Below are positions 35,773 to 44,421 of a stretch of 64,000 nt of DNA, piece by piece. The stretch lies in NCBI RefSeq assembly GCF_021325795.1, contig NZ_JAHPZX010000004.1:620001-684000 (forward strand). The letters are read 5' to 3'. The notes beneath the pieces were generated by a model, which was not told where the DNA came from, did no database searches, and worked only from the letters and a program-made list of their open reading frames with translations. Every line of letters begins with the position of its first letter. Within the stretch, counting starts at the first letter, position 1. Source of the stretch: Bordetella sp. LUAb4 (GTDB taxonomy: Bacteria; Pseudomonadota; Gammaproteobacteria; Burkholderiales; Burkholderiaceae_B). A program made the position numbers and the translations under genes.

Positions 35773-36927
35773 ATGACTATTCCTGTGATCGGCGCAGGCC
35801 GAAACAATCAGCCTCCCTCATTCCTATCCAGCGCCGTTGGCACGTCCGTCGGCACGGACACCTCACATGGCGATCCGATCGCGGCACGAGCGTCCACGAC
35901 GCCGCGTGCAAAGGCGCAAACACGCATAGGCGCAGCCAAGTCAGGGGTTCTCAAATGGGTGCGTAGTATCTTCTCGTCTCGCCGTGCAACCATGGATCGG
36001 CCAGAATCAGACGGATCCGCAACATCCCAAGGGATTGCCCCGTCGAGCCGGGACAGTTGCCCAGCAGGTAAAGAACCACGCATCTCGTTCGACTCGTTGA
36101 AAGCGCTCAAACTCAAGCACGACGCCCCGCTCCTGAAGGAGCATAGAAATCCATCGCCATTTGGCTCGAAATCCTACGAAAAGAATGTCAAGAAATGGGA
36201 CGGAAAACGCGTCGACGACTATGAAAAGCACAGGCAGGTCTGCGAACTCGCGTGGCTGAACCAGATCCCGCAAGACATCCAGTTTGAAAATATCGGCATG
36301 CACGGAACCAATTTCGATGTGGTTCTGCGCGCCATGGCAATGGGCGGACAGCTATTGCCGGTGGGGAATATCCTGAAGCGTGGCGGCCGGTTGGTCACGG
36401 GAGAATATGGCGTCACGGACTTGAACCTTCGGCGTGTAAGCGTTGCCTGCCTGCAAGGGGGCGTGTTGATTACCTCCGCTTTTCGCGACACCCGCCGTTA
36501 CGCGATGAACGCGACAAGACCACACCTGAAAATCGACAACGGCCGCGCATCGCATGTGCCTATCATCGTGATCGGCGACGGTATGGACACGATCAAGAAT
36601 GAGGGACGAACTAACAATTACGTTCTTAGCGCTGGTGTTTCGGTAAAAAGCACGGCGTGCATATGGGAAGTCGCTTTCAAACGCGTCAATATCAGGGGTG
36701 TGCTCTGCCCAGCCAATGACGAAGCCTACGTCCGAGACACGTTGGAGAAAGCGGGCTTCAAACTCGAGGTCAACACGTTTGAGTCCTTCGAAAGACATCT
36801 GAAGCAGAATACAGAACTGGGGTGTGAATCAAGTGCCGAAGGAACGGCGCAACGACAAGCCACTCTGGAGAAGCTGACTGGGCGAGAATTCCCTGATTAC
36901 CCAGCTTTTTCCTTCAAGGAATGCTAG
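35773..36927 (+). CDS. Unnamed ART-like effector family protein (copy 3, full length)
   Basis: The 384-residue paralogue of copy 2 has a different, Ser/Thr-rich N-terminus (1-100) without a signal peptide, including a basic amphipathic stretch (about 55-73). It shares PRISFDSLK, NPSPFGS and AWLNQIP. The core has MHGTNFDVVLRAM (His177), LLPVGNILKRGGRLVTGE, RRYAMN (Tyr243), PIIVIGDGMD (263-272) and EVAFKRVNIRGVLC (Glu299). It ends with FPDYPAF. It lacks the ~20-residue Gly-rich insertion that copy 2 has before GGQLLPVGN. Base composition is again lower in GC than the flanks. The function proposed is inference from motif order. Confidence 0.7.
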   Translation: MTIPVIGAGRNNQPPSFLSSAVGTSVGTDTSHGDPIAARASTTPRAKAQTRIGAAKSGVLKWVRSIFSSRRATMDRPESDGSATSQGIAPSSRDSCPAGKEPRISFDSLKALKLKHDAPLLKEHRNPSPFGSKSYEKNVKKWDGKRVDDYEKHRQVCELAWLNQIPQDIQFENIGMHGTNFDVVLRAMAMGGQLLPVGNILKRGGRLVTGEYGVTDLNLRRVSVACLQGGVLITSAFRDTRRYAMNATRPHLKIDNGRASHVPIIVIGDGMDTIKNEGRTNNYVLSAGVSVKSTACIWEVAFKRVNIRGVLCPANDEAYVRDTLEKAGFKLEVNTFESFERHLKQNTELGCESSAEGTAQRQATLEKLTGREFPDYPAFSFKEC

Positions 36928-37050
36928 GACGAGCAGGATAAGCCGAACACCTGGCTGGGGTACTACCAACCGGCTCCGCACCTTTGCACATCAGTGCCCC
37001 TCCAGCGGACGCAGGCCTGCAGCGACCATCAGGTCACCATAGACGGCTCA

Positions 37051-37092
37051 GTCCAGGACGACATTGAGATTCGTGCCCTATATCTCGAGGTT
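37051..37092 (-). pseudogene. Antisense remnant of the ART-like family (copy 5)
   Basis: Read on the minus strand, these 42 bases give N-L-E-I-stop-G-T-N-L-N-V-V-L-D, matching the N-L-A-M-F-G-T-N-L-D-V-V-L-D region of copy 4. By eye, 35 of 42 bases are identical. In-frame stops flank it and similarity fades on both sides, so it is a small decayed fragment in the opposite orientation to the other copies. It lies in the 242-bp gap 36928-37169, otherwise without a recognisable gene. Confidence 0.65.
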
Positions 37093-37094
37093 CT

Positions 37095-37194
37095 CTTTCA
37101 ACAATCAGGCCAGCCTCTCAACAGACAGCTCAGCCTTTCATCAGTCAAGCCAGCGCTTGAACAGACAGCTCAGTCTTTCAACAAACCGAGCAGT
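37095..37194. repeat. Five degenerate 20-bp tandem repeats over the modE 3' end
   Basis: Units of 19-21 bp begin at 37095, 37115, 37135, 37156 and 37175, each close to CTTTCAACAGACAGCTCAGC. The modE stop codon at 37170 lies inside the fourth unit, so the last few residues of ModE are encoded by repeat sequence. Confidence 0.75.
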
Positions 37195-37574
37195 CCATCG
37201 AGTTTCCTGCTACAGGCCTTCTGAGCGCTGGTCTCAATGTCGCGGTAAAGATTGACGATGGCTTCGCCCACCGGCGTCAGCCCGCTGCCGCCGCCGCTCG
37301 CACCGCCATGGCCCGAATGGGTGGCGGGTTCACGCAAGGCGCGATTCAGTTCATCGATCAAGAGCCAGGCACGGCGGTACGACATTCCCATGCTGCGCGC
37401 CGCGGCGGCGATGGAACCATGCTCACTGATGGCTTCCAGCAAATCCACCTTGCCGGGTCCTATGGCAAGCAAATCATGGTGACGAATACGCAAGCGGAAA
37501 CGGACCTCCGTGCCGGTCGCAGCGGCTACCGTCGCATCCGGACTGGTCTTGGTAGAGAGGCGAGGTTCTTTCAT
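37170..37574 (-). CDS. modE: ModE-type winged-helix molybdate regulator (N-terminal domain form)
   Basis: The 134-residue regulator consists of the ModE winged-helix domain: FRLRIRHHDLLAIGPGKVDLL, then HGSIAAAARSMGMSYRRAWLL and a C-terminal wing with GLTPVGEAIVNLYRDIE. A Gly/Ser/His-rich loop (THSGHGGASGGGSG) replaces the usual turn. The molybdate-binding domains of E. coli ModE are absent, as in many short ModE proteins. The start at 37574 is the first Met after a polyproline-coding frame through the hexamer array, which is unlikely to be translated. It is separated from modCBA by ART-like copy 4. Confidence 0.85.
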   Translation of the reverse strand: MKEPRLSTKTSPDATVAAATGTEVRFRLRIRHHDLLAIGPGKVDLLEAISEHGSIAAAARSMGMSYRRAWLLIDELNRALREPATHSGHGGASGGGSGLTPVGEAIVNLYRDIETSAQKACSRKLDGLLGLLKD

Positions 37575-37620
37575 GCGGGCAGCATACACGAGGAGTATCG
37601 GCGCTGGCAGTGGCGATTGC

Positions 37621-37728
37621 GGTGGCGGTGGCGGTGGCGGTGGCGGTGGCGGTGGCGGTGGCGGTGGCGGTGGCGGTGGCGGTGGCGGTGGCGGTGGCGG
37701 TGGCGGTGGCGGTGGCGGTGGCGGTGGG
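37621..37728. repeat. GGTGGC hexanucleotide array, about 17 perfect units
   Basis: Seventeen uninterrupted GGTGGC units run from 37621 to 37722, followed by a GGTGGG variant and preceded by degenerate copies. It lies in the 255-bp gap between modE and ART-like copy 4, upstream of both genes. The regularly spaced GG pairs could form a G-quadruplex on this strand, and such arrays change length by slippage. Confidence 0.97.
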
Positions 37729-37829
37729 TAGCGGTCGTGGGCGCGATGAGGGTGGCGGTTGCGCTCGGACACGCGGAACCGAACTCGGGACATGGCCACT
37801 ATAGACATCAAACTCGCCAAGGAACTCTC

Positions 37830-38771
37830 ATGCCCATGATTCCCCAAGCACCCTGCTCGGCACGCCAAGACATTCCATCGCAACCAGACACTGCCGGCGC
37901 CATCGGCATGCCCCCGGGCGCTGGCGCACAGCCCGACGACATCGTCGCGGTACAAATGCCTGGCACAACACGCGCAACGTCGCCAGCGCGAGGCGCCGCC
38001 TCCATGGCGTTAGCTACCCTCCTGGAGATACGGGCGCCCTCTTTTCCACGCGCCTCCGCGGCCAAACCAGATGCAAGCGCCCCGCCCGCCATTGACCTGA
38101 ATCAGATTCCCGCAAAGGTCAATTTCCAGAACCTTGCGATGTTCGGCACGAATCTCGACGTCGTCCTGGACGCGCTGCACAACGGGGGGCAACTGCAACG
38201 TAGAGGCCGGTTGCCTACGATGGAAGAAGATCCTCGGGGCGTAAGGCGGCGTATCACGTGCAATGGCATAACCGCCGGAGTCGATATCAGTAACGCCTTC
38301 TATTACGCCAGGAGCCATGCGCTCACTGCGACGCAGCGCGACCCAGCCGCCAATCTCAAGCAGCCAGCGGAAGTGCCGGTCATTGTCATTGGCGACGGCA
38401 TGGACACCCAGAAGCCAGAACAAACCGGTAACTTCTTCCCTTCCCAAGGCGTACTCCGGCGTCGCAACATTAACGGTGAGGTCGCGTTCGAACGCCTGAA
38501 TATTCGCACGCTGCTGTGCCAGGAAGCAGACGAGGAGTATGTCCGCCAGAAGTCGAAGGACGCGGGATTCGAACCGCGAATCATCACCTATGAAGCGTTT
38601 GGAAAGCTGTTGGAGAAAACACGCATAGGCGCCGTTTTGAGCTATGACCCGGGTCCAGAGGTGCGCCGGGAAATCGTAGAAACATTGACCGGGGCCGAGT
38701 ATCCGGATTGCCCGGCGTGGGACAAAGGCATGCGCGAGGTGAATCCGACCTGGCGGCTTCGGCCGACCTGA
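37830..38771 (+). CDS. Unnamed ART-like family protein (copy 4, divergent)
   Basis: The 313-residue divergent paralogue has a Pro/Ala-rich N-terminus (1-90) without a signal peptide. It lacks the PRISF and NPSP blocks of copies 2 and 3. In the core the conserved histidine is replaced: MFGTNLDVVLDAL (Phe105). The tyrosine (FYYARS, Tyr159), PVIVIGDGMD (183-192) and glutamate strand (GEVAFERLNIRTLLC, Glu217) remain. If the ART hypothesis holds, this copy may be catalytically weak, altered or an immunity-like homologue. The start at 37830 has AAGGA 6 bp upstream. It separates modE from modC. Confidence 0.65.
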   Translation: MPMIPQAPCSARQDIPSQPDTAGAIGMPPGAGAQPDDIVAVQMPGTTRATSPARGAASMALATLLEIRAPSFPRASAAKPDASAPPAIDLNQIPAKVNFQNLAMFGTNLDVVLDALHNGGQLQRRGRLPTMEEDPRGVRRRITCNGITAGVDISNAFYYARSHALTATQRDPAANLKQPAEVPVIVIGDGMDTQKPEQTGNFFPSQGVLRRRNINGEVAFERLNIRTLLCQEADEEYVRQKSKDAGFEPRIITYEAFGKLLEKTRIGAVLSYDPGPEVRREIVETLTGAEYPDCPAWDKGMREVNPTWRLRPT

Positions 38772-38787
38772 ATCCGGCCGCCTGTTC

Positions 38788-39978
38788 TCAAGCCAGCAAA
38801 GACACCGATTTCACCTGAGCCCAGGCGTGGCTGCCCGGCACCAGACCCAACTGGTCGCGCGAATATCGGGTGATCCGCGCCAGCAAGGGGTTGCCGCCCG
38901 CGTCCAGGCGCACCATGATCTGCGCCGGTTCAGCGGTTTCGGTCATTTCTTCCACGCGCACCGGCAAGACATTGAGGATGCTGCTGTCCTGTGGCGGCGT
39001 CAGGGTCAGGCTGACATCACGCGCCCGCACGACCAGGCGCATCCGACGCCCGACGGGCAAGGGTCCATGCACCACGCGCAGCGTGGCAGCCCCTGCCATC
39101 ACCGCCAACAGGCGATACGCGGGATCATAGGCGGCGACCTCGCCTTCGATGACCACCGACGCGTCATCCGCCAATGCGGACGGCAGATCCAGCCGCGCCA
39201 GGGTCTGCCCTATCGGCCCGCTGGCCAGCACCTTGCCCTGATCCAGCAGCACCAGATGATCGGCCAGGCGCGCCACTTCCTCCGGTGCATGGCTGACGTA
39301 CACGATGGGAATATCCAGCTCTTCGTGCAGCCGTTCCAAATAAGGCAGGATCTCCTGCTTGCGCGCATTGTCCAGGGCAGCCAGCGGCTCGTCCATCAGC
39401 AAGATGCGCGGGCTGGTCAATAGCGCGCGGGCCATTCCCACTCGCTGCCGCTCACCGCCCGACAGTCCAGCCGGCATGCGGTCCAACAAATGATCGATGC
39501 CTAGCAGCGCGGTGGCGTGTTCCAAGGCCACTTTGCGTTCGGCCGCGGCCACCCGCTTCTGGCCGTAGCGCAGGTTATCGCGCACATTCAGATGCGCGAA
39601 CAGGCTCGCTTCCTGGAACACATAGCCCAAGGCCCGGCGATGGGTGGGCACGTCGATACGCCGCTGCGTATCCAGCCAGACTTCGCCGTTGACGCTCAGC
39701 CTTCCTTCCAGCGGCGCCGCCAACCCGGCCAGGCAACGCAGGCAGGTGGTCTTGCCCGACCCCGACTGGCCGAACAGCGCCGTCACGCCACGCCCGGGTA
39801 GTTGCAGATCGACATCCAGGGTGAACGCCGCCTGCCGCAGCAGAAAACGGGCATGGATCCGCGACGGATCGACGGCGTCCGTCCCAATATATGAAGCGCC
39901 GCCGCTCGCGCCGCCACTTTCCCCAGCGGCGTACGCAACCCGTACAGGCGCGCCGGCTTTCTCATCAGCCATCGACAT
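38788..39978 (-). CDS. modC: Molybdate ABC transporter ATP-binding protein
   Basis: The 396-residue ATPase has Walker [11 protein letters not shown] (about 73-82), signature [15 protein letters not shown] and Walker [15 protein letters not shown]-terminal molybdate-binding TOBE domain (about 325-390, [13 protein letters not shown]...) is typical of ModC. A ~40-residue Gly/Ser/Ala-rich N-terminal extension is unusual. It is last of the modABC operon, 6 bp after modB. Confidence 0.95.
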   Translation of the reverse strand: MSMADEKAGAPVRVAYAAGESGGASGGASYIGTDAVDPSRIHARFLLRQAAFTLDVDLQLPGRGVTALFGQSGSGKTTCLRCLAGLAAPLEGRLSVNGEVWLDTQRRIDVPTHRRALGYVFQEASLFAHLNVRDNLRYGQKRVAAAERKVALEHATALLGIDHLLDRMPAGLSGGERQRVGMARALLTSPRILLMDEPLAALDNARKQEILPYLERLHEELDIPIVYVSHAPEEVARLADHLVLLDQGKVLASGPIGQTLARLDLPSALADDASVVIEGEVAAYDPAYRLLAVMAGAATLRVVHGPLPVGRRMRLVVRARDVSLTLTPPQDSSILNVLPVRVEEMTETAEPAQIMVRLDAGGNPLLARITRYSRDQLGLVPGSHAWAQVKSVSLLA

Positions 39979-39984
39979 AGGATT

Positions 39985-40659
39985 TCAGGTCAGCGCCGCA
40001 CGGCGGCTGGAATAGAGCAGCATCAGGATGAGGAAGGAGAATACGACCATGCCGCCCGCCAGCCAATGCGCCTGGGCGTACTCCAGCGCCTCGACGTGGT
40101 CGAAGATCTGCACCGACACCACCCGCGTCTTGTCCGGAATGTTGCCACCTATCATCAGCACCACGCCGAACTCACCTACCGTATGCGCGAAACCCAGCAC
40201 CGCGGCGGTCACGAAACCCGGCCGCGCCAAGGGCAAGGCCACCGTGAAGAAGCGATCCCACGGCCCCGCCCGCAGCGTCGCCGCCGCTTCCAGCGGCCGG
40301 TTGCCGATGGCCTCGAAGGCATTCTGCAAGGGCTGGACCACGAAAGGCATCGAGTAGAACACCGACCCCACCACCAGGCCGGCGAAGGTGAACGGCAAGG
40401 TCCCCAGCCCCAATGACTGGGTCATCTTGCCGACCACGCCGTTGGGCCCCATCGTCAGCAGCAGGTAGAAGCCGATCACCGTGGGCGGCAACACCAGCGG
40501 CAGCGCCACCACCGCGCCCACTGGCCCTTTCAGAGGGGAACGGGTGCGCGCCAGCCACCATGCGATGGGTGTGCCCACCACCAGCAATAGCACCGTGGTG
40601 ACGGTAGCCAGCTGCAGGGTCAGCCAGATGGCGCCGAAGTCGCTTGCGGTCAGGGCCAC
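39985..40659 (-). CDS. modB: Molybdate ABC transporter permease
   Basis: The 224-residue inner-membrane permease has the ModB-like N-terminus ([20 protein letters not shown]), [13 protein letters not shown] and the EAA loop around [20 protein letters not shown]. Five or six helices are expected. It lies 18 bp after modA and forms the channel of the importer. Confidence 0.96.
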   Translation of the reverse strand: MALTASDFGAIWLTLQLATVTTVLLLVVGTPIAWWLARTRSPLKGPVGAVVALPLVLPPTVIGFYLLLTMGPNGVVGKMTQSLGLGTLPFTFAGLVVGSVFYSMPFVVQPLQNAFEAIGNRPLEAAATLRAGPWDRFFTVALPLARPGFVTAAVLGFAHTVGEFGVVLMIGGNIPDKTRVVSVQIFDHVEALEYAQAHWLAGGMVVFSFLILMLLYSSRRAALT

Positions 40660-40677
40660 GGGATCACTTCTCCCCTG

Positions 40678-41585
<908 letters not shown>

Positions 41586-41633
41586 CAGTTCCTCCTGAAC
41601 CGCAAAATGCGGGCGATCGGCGTCACGAACCCG

Positions 41634-41644
41634 CCCCCCCCCCC
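41634..41644. repeat. Homopolymeric C11 tract upstream of nadM
   Basis: Eleven consecutive cytosines lie about 90 bp before the nadM start and about 200 bp before modA. Poly-C tracts of this kind in Bordetella promoters are known to vary in length and switch expression; such a role here is inference. Confidence 0.9.
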
Positions 41645-41733
41645 TGCGCTTGCACTCCCGCCGCGCCCGGCGTAGGATTCAAAACAGCCTAGGGACAGAC
41701 CCGAAGCGCTATCAAACATCATGAGGGATGCTC

Positions 41734-42897
41734 ATGGAATTCGATTACCTGGTCTTCATCGGCCGCTTTGAACCTTTCCACAATGGCCACGCCGCGGTTG
41801 CCCGTCACGCCTTGACCCGCGCCGGCAAAGTCATTTTCCTCGTCGGCTCGGCCGATACCCCCCGCAGCACACGCAATCCCTGGACGGTCGCTGAACGCAC
41901 CGTCATGATCCAGGCCGCCATGGGCGAAGCGCTGGCGTCCCGCTTGATCATCTGCCCACTGCGTGACCACCTGTACAACGAGAGCCTGTGGATCGCCGGG
42001 GTACAACGCACCGTTGCCGAAGCGATACGCAGTGATCGTTCCAACAGCGGTGGCAACGCTGGTAGCAATGGCAACGGCCCTGGCAATGGCGCCGGGAAAG
42101 CCAGTGACAAAGTCGGTGACGGCAGCAGCGGCAAGGACAGCGTCAACAACGACGGCACCGACGTTCGCGTCGGCCTGATCGGCATGGATAAGGATGCCTC
42201 CAGCTATTACCTGAAGGAATTTCCCCAATGGCCGCTGGTGGACGTGCGGCACACCGAAGCGCTATCAGCCACCGAATTGCGCCGCTATCTGTTCGAAGCC
42301 GGCGCCAACGACCGCCACGGCGCCCTGCTGCTGCTGCGTGGCAATGTGCCCGAGCCGGTCTTCGAGATGCTGGAAGCTTTCCGCAAGAACGCCCCTGCTT
42401 ACCAGGAACTGGTGGCCGAACACCAGTTCATCATGCAGTACAAGGAAGCCTGGAAACCGGCGCCCTACCCGCCCACGTTCGTCACCACCGATGCCGTCGT
42501 GGTGCATTCCGGCCATCTGCTGCTGGTACGCCGCCGCGCGGCGCCCGGCAAGGGGCTGTGGGCATTGCCGGGCGGCTTTGTCGGCCAGGACGAAACCATA
42601 CTCGACGCCTCCATCCGGGAACTGCGCGAGGAAACGCGCCTCAAAGTACCCACGCCCGTGCTCAAGGGTTCGCTCAAAGGCCGCAATGTATTCGACCATC
42701 CGGACCGCAGCCAGCGCGGCCGCACGATCACGCATGCCTTCCATTTCGACTTCCCCGCCGGCGAATTGCCCGACGTGCGCGGTAGCGACGATGCCGACAA
42801 GGCGCGCTGGATCCTGGTCAGCGAGGCATTGGACATGGGCCCGCGCCTGTTTGAAGACCACCTGCACATCATTGAGTTTTTCCTGGGACGGGGCTAG
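41734..42897 (+). CDS. nadM: Bifunctional NMN adenylyltransferase / Nudix hydrolase
   Basis: The 387-residue two-domain enzyme has an N-terminal nucleotidyltransferase with GRFEPFHNGHAAVARHAL and LIGMDKDASSYYL, which makes NAD+ from NMN. The C-terminal Nudix domain has GGFVGQDETILDASIRELREET shortened in its box, and acts on ADP-ribose-type substrates in homologues. A ~45-residue Gly/Asn/Ser-rich insertion (about 103-145) interrupts the first domain. Start 41734 has GAGG 6 bp upstream; ATG 41728 is too close to the site. It precedes nadV and completes salvage of nicotinamide. Confidence 0.95.
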   Translation: MEFDYLVFIGRFEPFHNGHAAVARHALTRAGKVIFLVGSADTPRSTRNPWTVAERTVMIQAAMGEALASRLIICPLRDHLYNESLWIAGVQRTVAEAIRSDRSNSGGNAGSNGNGPGNGAGKASDKVGDGSSGKDSVNNDGTDVRVGLIGMDKDASSYYLKEFPQWPLVDVRHTEALSATELRRYLFEAGANDRHGALLLLRGNVPEPVFEMLEAFRKNAPAYQELVAEHQFIMQYKEAWKPAPYPPTFVTTDAVVVHSGHLLLVRRRAAPGKGLWALPGGFVGQDETILDASIRELREETRLKVPTPVLKGSLKGRNVFDHPDRSQRGRTITHAFHFDFPAGELPDVRGSDDADKARWILVSEALDMGPRLFEDHLHIIEFFLGRG

Positions 42898-42980
42898 TCC
42901 GGCACACCCGCGCGGCACCGACACCCACACCGCCGGCGGATAGACCGCCGGCTTATCCAAGACGAGAAGGAGCTTCCGTC

Positions 42981-44411
42981 ATGCAATGCCTCGACAACCT
43001 GCTGCTCAACACCGACAGCTACAAAGCCAGCCACTGGCTGCAATATCCGCCCGGCACCGATGCCACGTTCTTCTATGTGGAGTCGCGCGGCGGCATCTAC
43101 GACCGCACGGTCTTCTTCGGCCTGCAGGCGATTCTGAAGGAATACCTGTCCAAGCCCGTCACCCATGGCGACGTCGACGAGGCGCGGGATTTCTTCCAGG
43201 CGCATGGCGAGCCCTTCAACGAGGCGGGCTGGCGTGACATCGTGGAGCGCCACGGCGGCTATCTGCCGATCCGCATCCGCGCGGTGCCCGAAGGCACGGT
43301 GGTGCCCACGCACAACGCCTTGATGACCATCGAGTCGACCGATCCGGCCGCCTACTGGCTTCCCTCCTATCTGGAAACCATGCTGTTGCGCATCTGGTAT
43401 CCGATCACGGTGGCGACCATCAGCTGGCACGCCAAGCAGACCCTGCGCCAGTTCCTCGAACGCACCAGCGATGACCCCGCCGGCCAGTTGCCGTTCAAGT
43501 TGCACGACTTCGGCGCGCGCGGCGTGTCCAGCGCGGAGTCAGCCGCCTTGGGCGGCGCGGCCCACCTGGTCAACTTCATGGGCACCGATACGATATCGGG
43601 CGTGCGCCTGGCTAAGGCCCACTACCACGAGCCGATGGCGGCGTTCTCCATCCCCGCCGCCGAACACAGCACCATCACCAGTTGGGGCCGCGAGCACGAG
43701 GTCGACGCGTACCGCAATATGCTCAGGCATTTCGCCAAGCCGGGGGCTCTTGTCGCGGTGGTGTCGGACAGCTATGACATCTTCCACGCCATCCGCGAGC
43801 ACTGGGGCAAGGCCTTGAAGGAAGAGATCATCCAGTCTGGCGCGACGGTGGTGATCCGGCCCGACTCGGGCGATCCGGTGGCGGTGGTGCATCAATGCCT
43901 GGAGCTGCTGGACGAGGCCTTTGGCCACACCGTCAACGGCAAGGGCTACAAGGTGTTGAACAACGTGCGGGTCATTCAGGGCGACGGCATCAATCCCACC
44001 AGCATCCGCGCCATCCTGGAGCGTATCACCAGCGCCGGCTATGCCACCGACAATGTGGCCTTCGGCATGGGCGGCGCGCTGTTGCAGCAGCTCAATCGGG
44101 ATACGCAGAAGTTCGCCTTGAAATGCTCGGCGGCGCGCATCGATGGCCGCTGGGTGGATGTCTACAAGGATCCCGTGACGGACAAGGGCAAGCAGAGCAA
44201 GCGCGGCCGCATGGCCCTGATGTTCCATCCGGACCGCCACAGTTTCCGCACCGTGACGGTACCTACCGGGGTTGTGGAAGTGACGGCGTCCGCCGTCGAC
44301 CTGCCGCCCGGCTATGTGGACGCCATGGTCACCGTGTGGGAGGACGGCAAGCTGCTGCACGATTGGCGCTTCGCCGACATCCGCGCGCGCGCCGGCGCCA
44401 CGCGCCTGTAA
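42981..44411 (+). CDS. nadV: Nicotinamide phosphoribosyltransferase
   Basis: The 476-residue enzyme is of the NAMPT/NadV type and converts nicotinamide and PRPP to NMN. Features are LLNTDSYKASHWLQYPPGT at the N-terminus, FKLHDFGARGVSSAESAALG, the phosphate-binding VIRPDSGDP and GDGINPTSI, and GMGGALLQQLNRDT. AGAAGG precedes the start. It lies 83 bp after nadM, so the pair makes NAD+ from nicotinamide in two steps without deamidation. Confidence 0.95.
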   Translation: MQCLDNLLLNTDSYKASHWLQYPPGTDATFFYVESRGGIYDRTVFFGLQAILKEYLSKPVTHGDVDEARDFFQAHGEPFNEAGWRDIVERHGGYLPIRIRAVPEGTVVPTHNALMTIESTDPAAYWLPSYLETMLLRIWYPITVATISWHAKQTLRQFLERTSDDPAGQLPFKLHDFGARGVSSAESAALGGAAHLVNFMGTDTISGVRLAKAHYHEPMAAFSIPAAEHSTITSWGREHEVDAYRNMLRHFAKPGALVAVVSDSYDIFHAIREHWGKALKEEIIQSGATVVIRPDSGDPVAVVHQCLELLDEAFGHTVNGKGYKVLNNVRVIQGDGINPTSIRAILERITSAGYATDNVAFGMGGALLQQLNRDTQKFALKCSAARIDGRWVDVYKDPVTDKGKQSKRGRMALMFHPDRHSFRTVTVPTGVVEVTASAVDLPPGYVDAMVTVWEDGKLLHDWRFADIRARAGATRL

Positions 44412-44421
44412 AGGGAGCCCG

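Noticed and set aside
37621-37728. Hexamer array as a CRISPR or centromere-like element
   Set aside because: There are no spacers and the unit is only 6 bp; it is a simple sequence repeat.
37308-37829. Frame through the GGTGGC array as an N-terminal extension of ART-like copy 4
   Set aside because: It would encode a Trp-Arg repeat and part of antisense modE. A clear ribosome site and start exist at 37830.
37575-37955. Polyproline N-terminal extension of ModE
   Set aside because: It is only the other strand of the hexamer array. ModE homology begins after Met at 37574.
34249-38771. ART-like family as Shigella OspC-type effectors
   Set aside because: From memory of the OspC sequence, neither the motifs nor ankyrin repeats match, so no such name was applied.
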